DNA from: Thalassia testudinum
Taxonomy: Eukaryota; Streptophyta; Magnoliopsida; Alismatales; Hydrocharitaceae
DNA length: 64,000 nucleotides
Direction: 5' to 3'
Assembly: GCA_037157565.1 (NCBI GenBank)
Contig: JAZHRO010000013.1
Location: 36,956,501-37,020,500, forward strand
The position numbers and the translations under genes are program-made. Positions within the stretch are counted from its first letter, which is position 1. The number at the start of each line of letters is the position of its first letter. Positions 35,701-46,549 of the stretch are shown in pieces. Below the pieces are notes generated by a model. The model saw only the letters and a list, made by a program, of their open reading frames with translations. It was not told the DNA's origin and searched no databases.

Positions 35701-36130
35701 ATGATTGATGATGGGAGCAAGGAATCTGATACAGACCGTGTTGAAAAGCCAATCCTAGGCTAGAAATAAAAAGAAAAAGAGAGAAAAACTGTCCAAACAG
35801 AAAAACCTTCTATCCCTCTCTCTTACAAAAACGCACTGCGAACAGAACCAGGGCTACAATCATTTCAAGCATGGGTGCTTTAACCACAAAGTCCAATAGA
35901 CCTTAGGTTAGTTCTTGTGGGCCTTAAAAACCTTTGCCAAAGACTGAGGCTGAGGCTAGACAGATCTGGATCTTGATTGGTACTAGAGTACCTTTTAGGC
36001 CTAGGGTCAGCATTCTGACCTAATCTAATTTCAAATGAAAAAGCACTTATCTTAAGTTGTTAAAAACATCGTGGTCTAGAACAAACGTTAAAACCTTAGG
36101 TTTTTGCTAAGGGACTAGCAAAAGTTAGGC

Positions 36131-36139
36131 ATGGGGGTA
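36131..36139 (+). promoter_or_regulatory. Athila polypurine tract
   Basis: ATGGGGGTA ends directly before the 3' LTR. The short G-run is the likely second-strand primer. Confidence 0.55.
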
Positions 36140-38887
36140 TGATGAGAACCTCGTCATAAACCCTAAAATAGCACCATCTAACCTAGATTTGCAAGAAAAG
36201 GCTCCTATATAACCATAGAAAGGCTTGACTCAGAGAAATTTTGAGTTTGTGAAGAAAACTGGAGCTAAGGGGTAAAAATGCAATTTCACCAACTCAATCT
36301 GAAAATAGGGTAACTCAGGGTCCAAACATAGGTCAAACTAATCTAATAAGAAGAAAAGTGAGATGAGTTGATCCAATAAGGGCTACAGCAACTCCAAGGA
36401 ATTAAATGACATCTTGTAACCCTAAAAATAAATCCACTTCAATTCACGAGGTTCGAGGTAAAGAAAAAATCGAATAAACGCTCTAAAATTCATATAAAAA
36501 TAATATCTAGGGTTTAGAACCTTCAATTTGGCCTTAGGAACCCATTTTGACTTACATTGAGAATCATGCCTAATTAATGACTTAATTTGGGTTTTTATGC
36601 AAATTGATCGAGCAAACAAGGTCTGATCTAGAAATAAAATTCACCATTAGAATCCTTACATCCTAGTTAGTCATGTATAAAAACTTGAGCCTAAGGAAAG
36701 ACCTTCTTGACCGACTTTACATTTTGGTCCTCATCTATTACTTTTTGACCCTCAACCTTTGAAACTCTCGCATTTTGGCCCCTAAGTCTTTTTCGTTCTT
36801 TGCATTTGGGTCCTCCCTGCAAAACCCTGAGCAGCGCCATGCTCCGACAACTTTGCGCGGAGCATGGCGCCGCGCAGAGTGAGGGAGACTCTCTACTAAG
36901 ACAACCGGGGGTTCCCTGCGACGTCTGCTGTCGCAGGGACACCTCCATGGTCTCTGCGAATGCCCATACCTCCCGTGCGAACGCACGGAAGGTATGGGTC
37001 TCCATCTCCGACCGTCCTCTGGCGAGGGAGGCACGTTGCCTCCCTCCCCCTCCTCTCTGATTTCACCTCTATAAAAGCCGCCTCCGTCTGTCGCACTGAG
37101 TAGCTCGGTTCTGACGGAGAATCACCCACAGATTTTCTCTCTTCCCACTCCGGCAGAAGCCCTCCAGCTCCGACGGTTCTTCCTTCTCCTCCTCGTCGCT
37201 CTGCCGCAATACCAGCAGCAGAGCTGCCTTCACCCGCTCTTCCCGCGTCGCGCCATACCCAGCGCGCGCTTTCCCGCTCTCTCCTCGCCGCCGCTCCCTC
37301 TCTCTGGGCACCTTCTTATCCGGCGACAGTCGATACGACCGTCGCCCTACTCCGGCCCCCTTCGACTCTACAACTAGGTCAGAACTTCTCCCCACTTCCC
37401 CCTCTTTCTTTTCCTCACTATTTTACATTCAATTAAGCTCTCGACCTCTGCTGACCACCATCGCCTCCTCCATCTCCGGCCAACCTCCGGCGAATCGCCC
37501 CCATCATTCCACCACTCCACACGACTCGCCGACTGACCCAAAACCTCCGCCTCTTCACGCTGAACCACTTCCGCCCCTTTATTTCCTGCCATTCGCTACC
37601 TAAAGACCCCCCAAACAAACCCATTCCCCTGGCCACAATCCGACCTAGGGCAGGCCCTGCACTCCGCCCCATGCCTCGCCACCACCCGCACGAGCTTCGC
37701 CGCACTCCGGCGAAGCTCCCTGCACCTTCTGACTAGGCCTAGAGGCCGTATTTCTGTGAACAGGTCACCCGTCCTCCACCGCCATTGCTGAACAGGTGGA
37801 GCTTCTTCCGCCTGCAGCTGCAGGTTCGCCTCGCCCAGGCTTAACTCTCTAGGACGCGCGGTTCGCCCCCACGCAGCTGCCCAGGCCCGCAGCTGGGGTG
37901 AAAGCCTCGCAACAGCCGCAATTGCCTGCAGCTTTCTCAGCTGCAGGCACCAAATTGGGGTGGGACATTTAGTCCCACCTCGGTAGTTCTGAAGGCCGTG
38001 CACCCGCATAAATTAGAAAAGTGCTGTAGGCTTATCGCCTCAGTTACACGGGGTGAGGTCCCTCTCACCCGCATACCTGGCCTCATCAGCGACCACCCCC
38101 TGCGGACCTGGCCCGACCCGTATACTCGACCTGCACTCCTCGCCCACCACCACATGCCGGTGGGCCTGGACCCGGGCATGACCCGTACCGGAATACCCGA
38201 CAGCTCTGGGAGAGCGATCCTACGAGTGAAATCTGAGAGAGAGAGACGCGGGGGAGGGTAGGGTTAGGTTTTCCCTCTGACCAAGCTGTGAGTGTGCAGG
38301 CAGAGCCAGAGAGGAAGAAGAAGAAGAGAGCAGAAGGAAGAAGCAGCCAACGTCGTGGCTGCTTGAACCAAAGCAGAAGAAGCAGCACTGCGAGAAGAAG
38401 AAGAAGAGGAAAGAAAGAAGAAAGGAGGACGCACTGTAGCAGAGGCTACTTAAGTCGTCTGATTGAAAAATCAGACGATGCACCGCAAAGAAGAAAAAGA
38501 AGAAGGAAAGAAGAGCAGGCACTGCAAGGAAGAAAGAAAGAAAAAGAACAGAAGGAAGAAGACAAAGAGCTGAAGGAGAAAGAAGAGAGAAGCAGAACAG
38601 AAGAGAAATAAGAAGAAAGAAGACTGAGGAACTGAAGAGAAGAGAAGAGAAGAAGACAAAGACAAGAGAAGAGAAGAGAAGAAGAAAAAGCCAACAAGAC
38701 AAATCTCTCTCTCTCTCTCTCTCTCATTTTTGTAATAGAAACATTGTACTTCTAGAATATAGTTTGCTCCCTGAGTTCGACCTCGAGAAAACTTTTATTT
38801 CCGAGTAACAAATTGTATTAAACTGGTAACCGCTTCTCTATACTATACTACGAAGAAATATTAGAACTACAGACGAGAGGCGAGCCA
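36140..38887 (+). repeat. Athila 3' LTR
   Basis: 2748 bp, beginning TGATGAGAACC and ending GCGAGCCA. It is colinear with the 5' LTR, with scattered substitutions and small indels. Confidence 0.92.
37070..37077 (+). promoter_or_regulatory. Athila TATA box, 3' LTR
   Basis: TATAAAAG in the same context as in the 5' LTR. Transcripts from here would run rightward, antisense to gypsy unit 1. Confidence 0.55.
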
Positions 38888-38892
38888 GGCAC
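38888..38892. repeat. Athila target site duplication, right copy (GGCAC)
   Basis: Identical to 25216-25220, immediately after the right LTR. Confidence 0.9.
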
Positions 38893-39640
38893 GTCCTTCC
38901 GGGTCAACTGTGTCATAGGACGTGCAAGCTGCGAGAAACCCCTGATAAACCATCGATAGTAGTCTGCTAGTCCCAAGAAACTGCGGATCTCTGTCACTGT
39001 ACGTAGTCTCTCCCACCTGAGCACTGCCTCAACCTTGGCTGGGTCCACAACCAAGACATTCCTTGAAATCACATGACCTAAGAAGGTCACCTCCCTCAAC
39101 CAGAACTTGCACTTTCTGTATTTGGCGTATAGCCTACGTCGTCTCAATGTGTCCAAAACCATCCGCAAGTGCTGTCCGTGTTGCGCCTGATCCCGTGAGT
39201 AGATGAGCACATCATCGATAAATACCACCACGAACTGATCCAGATATGGTCTGAACACCCGGTTCATCAAATCTATGAAAGCAACAGGGGCGTTGGTCAG
39301 CCCAAACGGCATGACCAAAAACTCGTAGTGTCCGTATCGGGTGCGGAAAGCTGTCTTGGAGACGTCGGTCTCCTTAATTCTCAACTGTTGGTAGCCAGAC
39401 CTCAAGTCTATCTTGGAGAAGACCGTGGCACCTCGCAACTAGTCAAACAAGTCATTAATCCTCGGCAGCGGATACCTGTTCTTGATGGTAACCCTATTCA
39501 GCTGTCTGTAGTCCACACAAAGGCATAGGGTACCATCCTTCTTCTTTACAAATAATATCGGGGCTCCCCACGGAGAAGCACTGGGCCTCACAAATCCCAT
39601 CTTCAGAAGGTCCTGCAACTGGAACTTGAGTTATCGCAAC
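38893..39640 (-). pseudogene. gypsy unit 1 reverse transcriptase
   Basis: It shows [38 protein letters not shown] and [15 protein letters not shown] with the FIDD catalytic box intact, then [17 protein letters not shown] and [17 protein letters not shown] near 39440 falls where unit 2 has CAG. The frame matches the RNase H part at 25220 across the Athila insertion, counting one copy of GGCAC. Confidence 0.9.
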
Positions 39641-40260
39641 TCAAGTGGTGCCATCCTGTAAGGTGCTGTAGAAATGGGACTGGTCCTCGGTACCAGTGAG
39701 TTCTCAAACTCGATCTCATGCTCAGGCGGTAGTCCTGGCAGCTCTTCTAGGAACACGTCGGGGTACTCTCTGACCACCGGGATACTCTGAAAGTTTGCCA
39801 CGGGGCTGGGCTCTACCACTACACAAGCCAGAAAGCCCTCACACCCCTGGCCCAAAAGTTTCGCTTCCCGAAGTGCAAAAATGCACTTGAAGCCTCCGTC
39901 CATCGGCTGTCCGTGAAACTCAAAAGAAGGCAACTCCAGTATGAAGAAGACGATCTTCCTCTCAAAACAGTCCACCAAAGCGTGGTAAGCGGACAACCAG
40001 TCCATCCCCAGAATCACGTCAAAGTCCTCCATCGGTATCACAATCAGATCAGCGGGGAGGCTGTGTCCCCCAACACTGACATCACAGCCTGTGTAAACCT
40101 CCTCAGCTACAAACAGCTGACCACCCGGACCTCTGATCACAAACGGATCCTCTAACAACAAATAGTCCTGTCCCAAACTGACAGCAAACTAGCAGCAACA
40201 AACGAGTGCGTGGCGCCAGAATCAAAAAGTGTGTAAACTAGTCTGCCAGAAACTGTAACC
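39641..40260 (-). pseudogene. gypsy unit 1 protease and reverse transcriptase N-terminal region
   Basis: The protease motif LFDSGATHSFVAAS falls near 40190-40235. Downstream, in another frame, come DVILGMDWLSAYHALVDC and FLEELPGLPPEHEIEF, the gypsy segment between protease and reverse transcriptase. A frameshift lies near 40170-40190. Confidence 0.85.
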
Positions 40261-41616
40261 ATACCTGCCACCACTGAACCCGAAGCTCTGGCGTCTCTGT
40301 GTGTCAGAGCGTTGATACGCCCCTTAGCTCTAGGTGCGGACGAAGCAGCCACACTCTGCGTCGGACGGGTAGCCGCTAGCCGGTACCCACCTCGCCACTG
40401 CTGTCCTCCCCCACGCGCCTGGGAACCACAGCCTCCTGCTCGTCCTCCAGCGCTCGGTGAGGGGAGCATTTTTTGTCCTCCAGCCCTAGACGGGCAGTCC
40501 CTCCTGATGTGGCCCGGCTGGCCACACTGGTAGCAAAAGGGAAATCGACTCCCGCCCTCGGTAGGTCCCTGCTGACGGCTGGGCGGGGGTCCAGTGCTGG
40601 CAGCTAGCCCCTGTCGGGGTCCTCCAAAGGCCACTGATGGCCATGTAAAACATGATGGCTCTCCTGCGGGTGCCACGTGCCTCCTCTCTCATCGGCCCTA
40701 TGAGTAGTTTGGCTGGTAGGGCCTCTTCCGTCCGCTGTCAGTGTTACGTGCGGCCGGGTTGGTCTCCTCATATGTCATAGCTGCCTCCACCACCCTCGAG
40801 AACGTAGGCAGCTTCAGGGGTTTGACATACCCCCGAATAGCAGGTCGGAGCCCCTCGGTGAACCTCTACAGGCACTCCTTCTCAGTAGCCATAGCTGTTG
40901 CGGTGAAACGTGACAGCTCCAGAAAACGCGTGCGGTACGCGCTCACGGTCATCGTCCCCTGGCGGAGAGTGTGGAACTCCCGCCTCCTCGGATCCTTCCA
41001 CGTCTAGGGAAAGTACTGCTCGCAGAAGAGGGTGACAAACTGGTCCCATGTCGGCTCGGCCCTCTCCTGACCTCTGACCACCTTCCACCACCTGTGTGCC
41101 ACGCTCTCTAACTGGTACGTGGCAAAGGCCATGTGGCACTCCGTAGGGGGGCGAAGGGTGTCAAACACCTTCTTGATTTGCTCGAGCCAGTCCTCTACCT
41201 CGGTCGGGTCCTCATCCCCCTTGAAGGAGGGGGCTTCAGCTTCCGGAACTGTCCGAAAAGCTCGTAATGGCGCTGAAGTGGGGAAACTGGTATGCCTCTA
41301 GGCAGGGAGGGCTCGTGCTCCGAAGTGTCAGAGGACGATGGGGGCGGTGGAGGACCACCCCCTCCCCCACGTCCAGCCTGTGTCTGTCTCGCGGTCCCAC
41401 AGATGACTCCCCCTCTGCAGCCCCAGGGAGAGGCGCTCGTGGAGGCGGGTGGAGCTCCTTTCGTATGATCTCCCGTATCAGCTGGGCGGGGTCTTGGGCT
41501 TGAACGCCTAGAAGTAGTGGCTAGTCCATTGAGACATCGGGCTCAACACGTCCGCCCCTCCGACCTCGACCTCAGCCGCATCCGCGACCCGCCTCAATGA
41601 CTCCACGTCGAGGCAT
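40261..41616 (-). pseudogene. gypsy unit 1 gag
   Basis: ATG at 41616 (MPRRGV). The capsid region near 40880-41140, read in the correct minus frame, contains WWKVVRGQERAEPTWDQFV and FCEQYFP. The zinc knuckle CYQCGQPGHIRRDC lies near 40490-40540. Several stops interrupt it, including TAG after FCEQYFP. Gag forms the particle that packages element RNA. Confidence 0.8.
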
Positions 41617-41784
41617 CTCCTGCAAGGAGACGCGAACATAGAACATGAAGTGTTAATTCCAACGGACATTCAGCAAAAGAACCCCAGAATAGATATCAAA
41701 AGGTATGTTGTGGGGGTTACTCTAGTTACAAGCACGTGAATTGGTTATTTCTCAGCTAGTTGGGTCACTTCTTGGAACGACCTT

Positions 41785-41796
41785 GCTCTAATACCA
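41785..41796 (-). promoter_or_regulatory. gypsy unit 1 primer binding site
   Basis: The minus strand reads TGGTATTAGAGC, one base off TGGTATCAGAGC (initiator Met tRNA). It stands three bases from LTR B. Confidence 0.8.
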
Positions 41797-41799
41797 TCT

Positions 41800-42583
41800 T
41801 GTTACCATCCGGTTCCCGAATCCCTACAAGACACGAGACCGGACATACTCGACTGATCCCAAGACCCAGTCGTCCAACGAAAAGGTAACCAAAAAGCAGG
41901 AAAGTAAACTACATTCACTATGCTAAGCAACTAACAGTAACAAAAGTACAGCAGTAAAGAAGTAAAACTACTACAGTACGTACCACCACAACAATAGAAA
42001 AGTAAACGGATACAGGAATATAATGTTCAAAATGAAAGAGTATTGAAGTGCAATAAACTACTCACTACAACTGGAAAGGAGTACGACAGAAAGCTACAAC
42101 TATTGGGTTCTACTGGGCCCAGCACCCTCTGCAGCTATAGGCTTTGGCTGCTCAACACCTGGACCTCAAAAGGGTTATGAGTACACGAAGTCAGCGAACA
42201 CTGAGTAGAGTAGTAACCAACTAACTAAATAGTAAAGGTGGACAGGTAGCTGTTGTTTTTCAATTACTTTCTTTAGATAATTATTCTTTTTCACCATTTA
42301 GTTTATTTATTAGGTCTCTTTCTTGATCTCGAATGTTCCTCGTGGGAACGATCTTGATTGCAGTCTTTTCCGAAGAGTAGAAGTCGCACATGGTGCTCTC
42401 CTGGCCGGGAGAGTCCCTCATGGTGGTCCTACACCCGGTCAACCACCCCAAGGACACGGACAGACGTAACGGTGACTACGGCACGCGTGATAAGCGCACG
42501 GGTAGCTACCCCACACTGGCACGCGGTCAGTCGTTTCCGTTAGTGGGTGCGCCCAAAGCACAGCACAGAACCAGTATAGGGCA
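41800..42583 (-). repeat. gypsy LTR B, truncated middle LTR
   Basis: Starts TGTTACC and matches LTR A over its first 784 bp. It then jumps at GGGCA into unit 2 integrase sequence. U3, with its palindrome array, is lost, so this LTR can no longer promote unit 1. Confidence 0.88.
42579..42583. other. deletion junction with GGGCA microhomology
   Basis: In the intact copy, GGGCA occurs both in the LTR (21138-21142) and in the integrase tail (23497-23501). Here the two are fused through one GGGCA. The implied loss is 2359 bp, using unit 1 and LTR A as reference. Confidence 0.75.
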
Positions 42584-43754
42584 GGCTTGTAAGCAACGGT
42601 TCCAACCCGCTCTAGGACACCCAAAGGGTCCCACAAACCTCGTCGCGAGATTCCCCCTCACCCCAAACTGCTGCAGGCCCTTCAAGGGCGAAACACGAAG
42701 GAAGATGTGATCCCCAACCTCAAACTGCACCTTTTTGCGTTTCCAATCTGCATAGCTCTTCTGTCTGCTTTTGTCAGTGTGGAGTCGCCTGTTAATCTGC
42801 TCGATCACCTCCTGACTCTGTCGGATCAGCCTGGGGCCAACCTCCCACTTTGTTCCCCACCTCAACCCAACTCAAGGGTGCAGTACACCTCCGTCCGTAC
42901 AGAGCCTCGTAGGGTGTCATGCCGATGCTCGAGTGATAGCTGTTATTATATGTAAACTCCGCCAGGGGCAAGTGCTCCTCCCAAGAGCCCCTCCAATCCA
43001 ATACACAAGTACGCAAAAGGTCCTCAAGTGTCTGTATTGTGTGCTCAGATTGTCCGTCCGTATGGGGGTGGTATGCTGTACTGAACCCCAACCGTGTCCC
43101 CATGGCCTGCTGAAACTCAACCCAAAACTAGGACGTACAGCAGGTATCCCGATCGGATACAAACTCCCGCGGAACTCCGTGCAGACATACCACGTCGCGG
43201 ATATACCTCTCTACCAACTGTGCTGGTCCCAAGGTGACTCGGATCGACAAGAAACGCGCCGTCTTCGTCAATTTGTCTTCGATCACCCAGACTGCGTCGT
43301 GTCCTCGCTGGGTAATGGGCAAGCCCACCACCAAGTCCATGGTGATGCTCTCCCACTTCTACTCTGGCACTGGAAGTGGCTGCAACGGCCCTGCAGGCCT
43401 CTGATGCCCGGCCTTCACCTGCTGGCACACTAAGCACTGCTGTACGACTTCACCTACATCCCGCTTCATTCCCCTCCACCAAAAGTCGCGTCTTAAATCA
43501 TGGTACATCTTTGTGTTTCCGGGATGTATGGTGAACCTGGAACCGTATGCCTCAGTCAGGAGCTCTCTCAACAGCTCCTCGTCCCTGGGAACGCACAAAC
43601 GTCCCCTCATGCGCAGCACCTCGTCGGTAAAGGAGAAGTCCCCAGGGTCTCCTGACAGCACTCTGTCACGCAACGACTGCAAGTACGGGTTGGCTATCTG
43701 TTCTGTGATGATGCAGTCTATCAGGTTTGGCCTCGTCTGTCGTGTCACGGTCAC
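42584..43754 (-). pseudogene. gypsy unit 2 integrase, C-terminus deleted
   Basis: It has the HHCC region (KMYHDLRRDFWW, CQQVKAGHQRPAG), MDLVVGLPITQRGHD, FVSDRDT, the HPHTDGQSEHTIQ block and [25 protein letters not shown], then VGDHIFLRVSPLKG. The chromodomain-like tail is missing because of the 42579 deletion. In the SER box the Arg is His; the catalytic Glu remains. Confidence 0.88.
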
Positions 43755-44580
43755 TGCCCCACGGTGCCCCAGTAATTATAGGGGTCGCCAACTGCCCATC
43801 TCCTTCATGAGGCTCCAACTCTGCGCTTGCAAACTGGCCAAGTGGGCAGGTGCCTTCCGGCTCAAGGTGTCAGCCACCACGTTGGCCTTCCCCGGGTGGT
43901 AGGAAATGCCACAGTCATAATCCTTCAGGAGCTCTAACCAACTTCTCTGTCTCCTGCTGAGCTCCTTCTGATCAAACAAGTATCTGAGGCTCTTATGATC
44001 TGTGAAAATCTCAAAGGTCTCACCGTACAAGTAGTGCCTCCAAGTCTTCAGCACGAAGACAATAGCTGCTAGCTCCAGGTTGTGGGTAGGGTAGCTATGC
44101 TCATGGGGCTTCAGTTGTCGCGAAGCGTAAGCAACAACGTGACCCCTCTGCATGAGCACACCCCCTAACCCCTGCAAGGAGGCGTCCGTGTACACAACGA
44201 ACCCGCCACTACTGTCTGGAATGGTAAGCACGGGAGCCGAAGTCAGCCTCTCCGTCAGCTCCTGAAAACATGCCTCACAAGCGTCTGTCCGAGAAAATGG
44301 CACGTCCTTCCGGGTCAGCTGTGTCATAGGACGTGCAATCTGCGAGAAGTCCCTGATAAGCTACCTGTAGTATCCTGCCAGTCCCAAGAAACTGCGGATC
44401 TCTGTAACAGTATGCGGTCTCTCCCATCTGAGCACTGCCCCGACCTTGACTGGGTCCACAACCAAGCCATCCCCGGAAATCACATGGCCTAAGAAAGTCA
44501 CCTCCCTCAACCAGAACTCGCACTTGCTGTATCTGACGTATAGCCTACGTCGTCTCAGGGTGTCCAAAATCATCCGCAAG
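43755..44580 (-). pseudogene. gypsy unit 2 RNase H and end of reverse transcriptase
   Basis: Open stretch 43776-44327 has [59 protein letters not shown] and [15 protein letters not shown]. The 44361-44579 piece has [19 protein letters not shown] and [11 protein letters not shown]. The frame is shared. This is the uninterrupted counterpart of the region where Athila sits in unit 1. Confidence 0.9.
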
Positions 44581-44927
44581 TGCTGTCCATGCTGCGTCTG
44601 ATCTTAAGAATAGATGAGCATATCATCAATAAATACCACCACGAACTGGTCTAAGTACGGTCTGAACACCCGGTTCATTAAATCCATGAAGGCAGTGGGG
44701 GCGTTGGTCAGCCCACACGGCATGACCGAAAACTCGTAGTGTCCGTACCGGGTGCGGAAAGCTGCCTTGGAGATGTCTGCCTCCCTGATCCTCAACTGGT
44801 GGTACCCAGACCTCAATTCTATCTTGGAGATTACCGTGGCACCTTGCAACTGGTTAAACAAGTCGTCAATCTTCGGCAGCGAATACCTGTTCTTGATGGT
44901 AACCCTATTCAGCTGTCTGTAGTCCAC
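44581..44927 (-). pseudogene. gypsy unit 2 reverse transcriptase palm
   Basis: [41 protein letters not shown], the MPCGLTNAP box (Phe replaced by Cys) and [10 protein letters not shown] stop follows at DQ-S (TAA near 44605). Confidence 0.88.
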
Positions 44928-45560
44928 ACAAGGAGTAGGGTACCATCCTTCTTCACAAACAATACCAGGGCTCCCCAGGGAGACGCACTGGGCCTCACAA
45001 AGCCCTTCTCCAGAAGGTCTTGCAACTGGGACTTGAGCTCTCGCAGCTCAAGTGGTGCCATCCTGTAAGGCGCGATAGAAATGGGGCTGGTCCTTGGTAC
45101 CAATGAGGTCTCAAACTCGATTTCATGCTCGGGCGGTAGTCCTGGCAACTCATCTAGGAACACGTCGGGGTACTCTCTGACCACCGGAATACTTTGAAGG
45201 TCTGCCATAGGGCTGGGATCCGCCACCACACAAGCCAGGAAACCCTCACACCCTTGGCCCAAAAGTCTCACTGCCCGAAGTGCAGAAATGCACCTGAAGC
45301 CTCTGTCCACTGGCTGCCCGTGGAACTCGAAAGAAGGCAACTCCGGTATGGAGAATACGATCTTCCTCTCAAAACAGTCCACCAAGGTGTAGTAAGCGGA
45401 CAACCAGTCCATCCCCAAAATCACGCCAAAGTCTTCCATCTGTATCACAATCAGGTCAGCGGGAAGGCTGTGTTCTCAACACTGACCTCACAACCTATAT
45501 TACCTTCCCAACTACAAACAGCTGGCTGCCTAGGTTTCTGATTACAACTAATCCCCTAAT
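44909..45560 (-). pseudogene. gypsy unit 2 region between protease and reverse transcriptase
   Basis: It contains DFGVILGMDWLSAYYTLVDC, FLACVVADPSP, VFLDELPGLPPEHEIEFE and [19 protein letters not shown]. The protease active site just upstream (about 45560-45700) is scrambled: no DSGA motif could be read. Confidence 0.82.
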
Positions 45561-46365
45561 GGTGTACTATTGGATTCCAGAGTAGCGAACAACTCGTGGA
45601 GCAAGAAGGTACATCGTACTAGAAGCAGGAATTACGTACTCCAAAAAGACTAAACCTTGTAAGCATACCTGTCACCGTATAAAATGAAGCTATGATGTCT
45701 CCGTGAGTCACGACGTCGCAACACTCCTCGGTACTGGGAGCGGACAAAACAGGTAGGCTCAGGGTGGAGCTAGTGACAGCTGGCCGGTATCCTCCTCGTG
45801 GCGGCTGTCCTCCCTCATGCACCTGGAATCCATGACCACCCGACTAGCCCTCAGCGCTCGAAGCGGTGAGAGTCTGCTGTGCTCCAGCCCTAGATGGGCA
45901 GTCCCTTCTGAAATGGCCCGGCTGGCCGCACTGGTAGTAGAGGGGGACTCGACTCCCTCTCTCAGTGGGTCCCTGCTGACGGTTGGGCGGGGGTTCGGTG
46001 CTGGTAGCTGGTCCCTGTCGGGGCCCCCCAGAGGCTACTGACGGCCCCGCAAAGCGCGACGGCTCTCTTGCTGGCGTCGCGTGCCTCCCTTGAGCTCTCC
46101 TAACCCACTTAGTGTGACGGCGGAAATCTTGTTCCATGATAAACTCCCTTGTCGTACTCTCGAAAGAGAGATGAAGGGGTGGCGGAGTGGGTGGAAGCTG
46201 AAATTCTTCTCGAACCACCTCTCGGATCAGATGGACGAGGTTCGGAGATGGTATGCTTAGGAGAAGAGGAGGGGTAGCATGTATTCCAAGCTTGACACAT
46301 CTGCCCCTCGGGCCTCGACTTCGGCCGCGCCCGCGGCCCACCCTTCTGGTTCCACGTCAAGGCAT
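45561..46365 (-). pseudogene. gypsy unit 2 gag, internally deleted
   Basis: The start ATG at 46365 is followed at codon 3 by TGA, where unit 1 has CGA. The knuckle CGQPGHFRRDC lies near 45900. ATG to knuckle is about 450 bp against about 1.1 kb in unit 1. The capsid core (WWKVV to FCEQYFP part) is therefore absent. Confidence 0.8.
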
Positions 46366-46534
46366 CTCCTGCAAGGAGATGCAAACACAAAACAGGAAGA
46401 CGTCAAATCTAGCCGACACTCAGCAAAAGAACCTCAGAACGGATGTCAAAAGGTACGTTGGGGTGGTTACTCTAGTTACAAGCACGTGAATTGGTTATTT
46501 TTTAGCTAGTTGGTTCACTTCTCGGGACGACTTT

Positions 46535-46546
46535 GCTCTGATACCA
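46535..46546 (-). promoter_or_regulatory. gypsy unit 2 primer binding site
   Basis: The minus strand reads TGGTATCAGAGC, the exact initiator Met tRNA primer site. It is three bases from LTR C. Confidence 0.88.
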
Positions 46547-46549
46547 TCT

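Larger units (their letters stand above)
34585..36139 (+). other. Athila 3' non-coding region, no envelope-like frame
   Basis: About 1.55 kb without a coding signature. It holds a CAATGAGGACATTG palindrome (34830-34843) and a G7 run followed by TATAAAAG (34858-34872). It also holds three degenerate repeats (35540-35700) and a terminal purine tract. Confidence 0.65.
25221..38887 (+). mobile_element. Athila-type Ty3/gypsy retrotransposon nested in gypsy unit 1
   Basis: 13,667 bp, with LTRs of 2730 and 2748 bp (TG...CA), a GGCAC duplication, a TGGCGCCGTTGCC primer site and one broken gag-pol frame. After pol comes a non-coding tail with G-runs and no envelope-like frame. Athila features are the tRNA-Asp-type primer site, the DLGAS protease, FMDDFSVFG reverse transcriptase and very long LTRs. 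The first 135 bp of the two LTRs show about nine or ten differences by eye. Insertion is therefore not recent, but it is later than the host element. Confidence 0.93.

Noticed and set aside
34585..36139. Envelope-like gene of an Athila element
   Set aside because: I searched the region after pol in all frames. The longest open frame is under 70 codons and no transmembrane or signal segment stands out.
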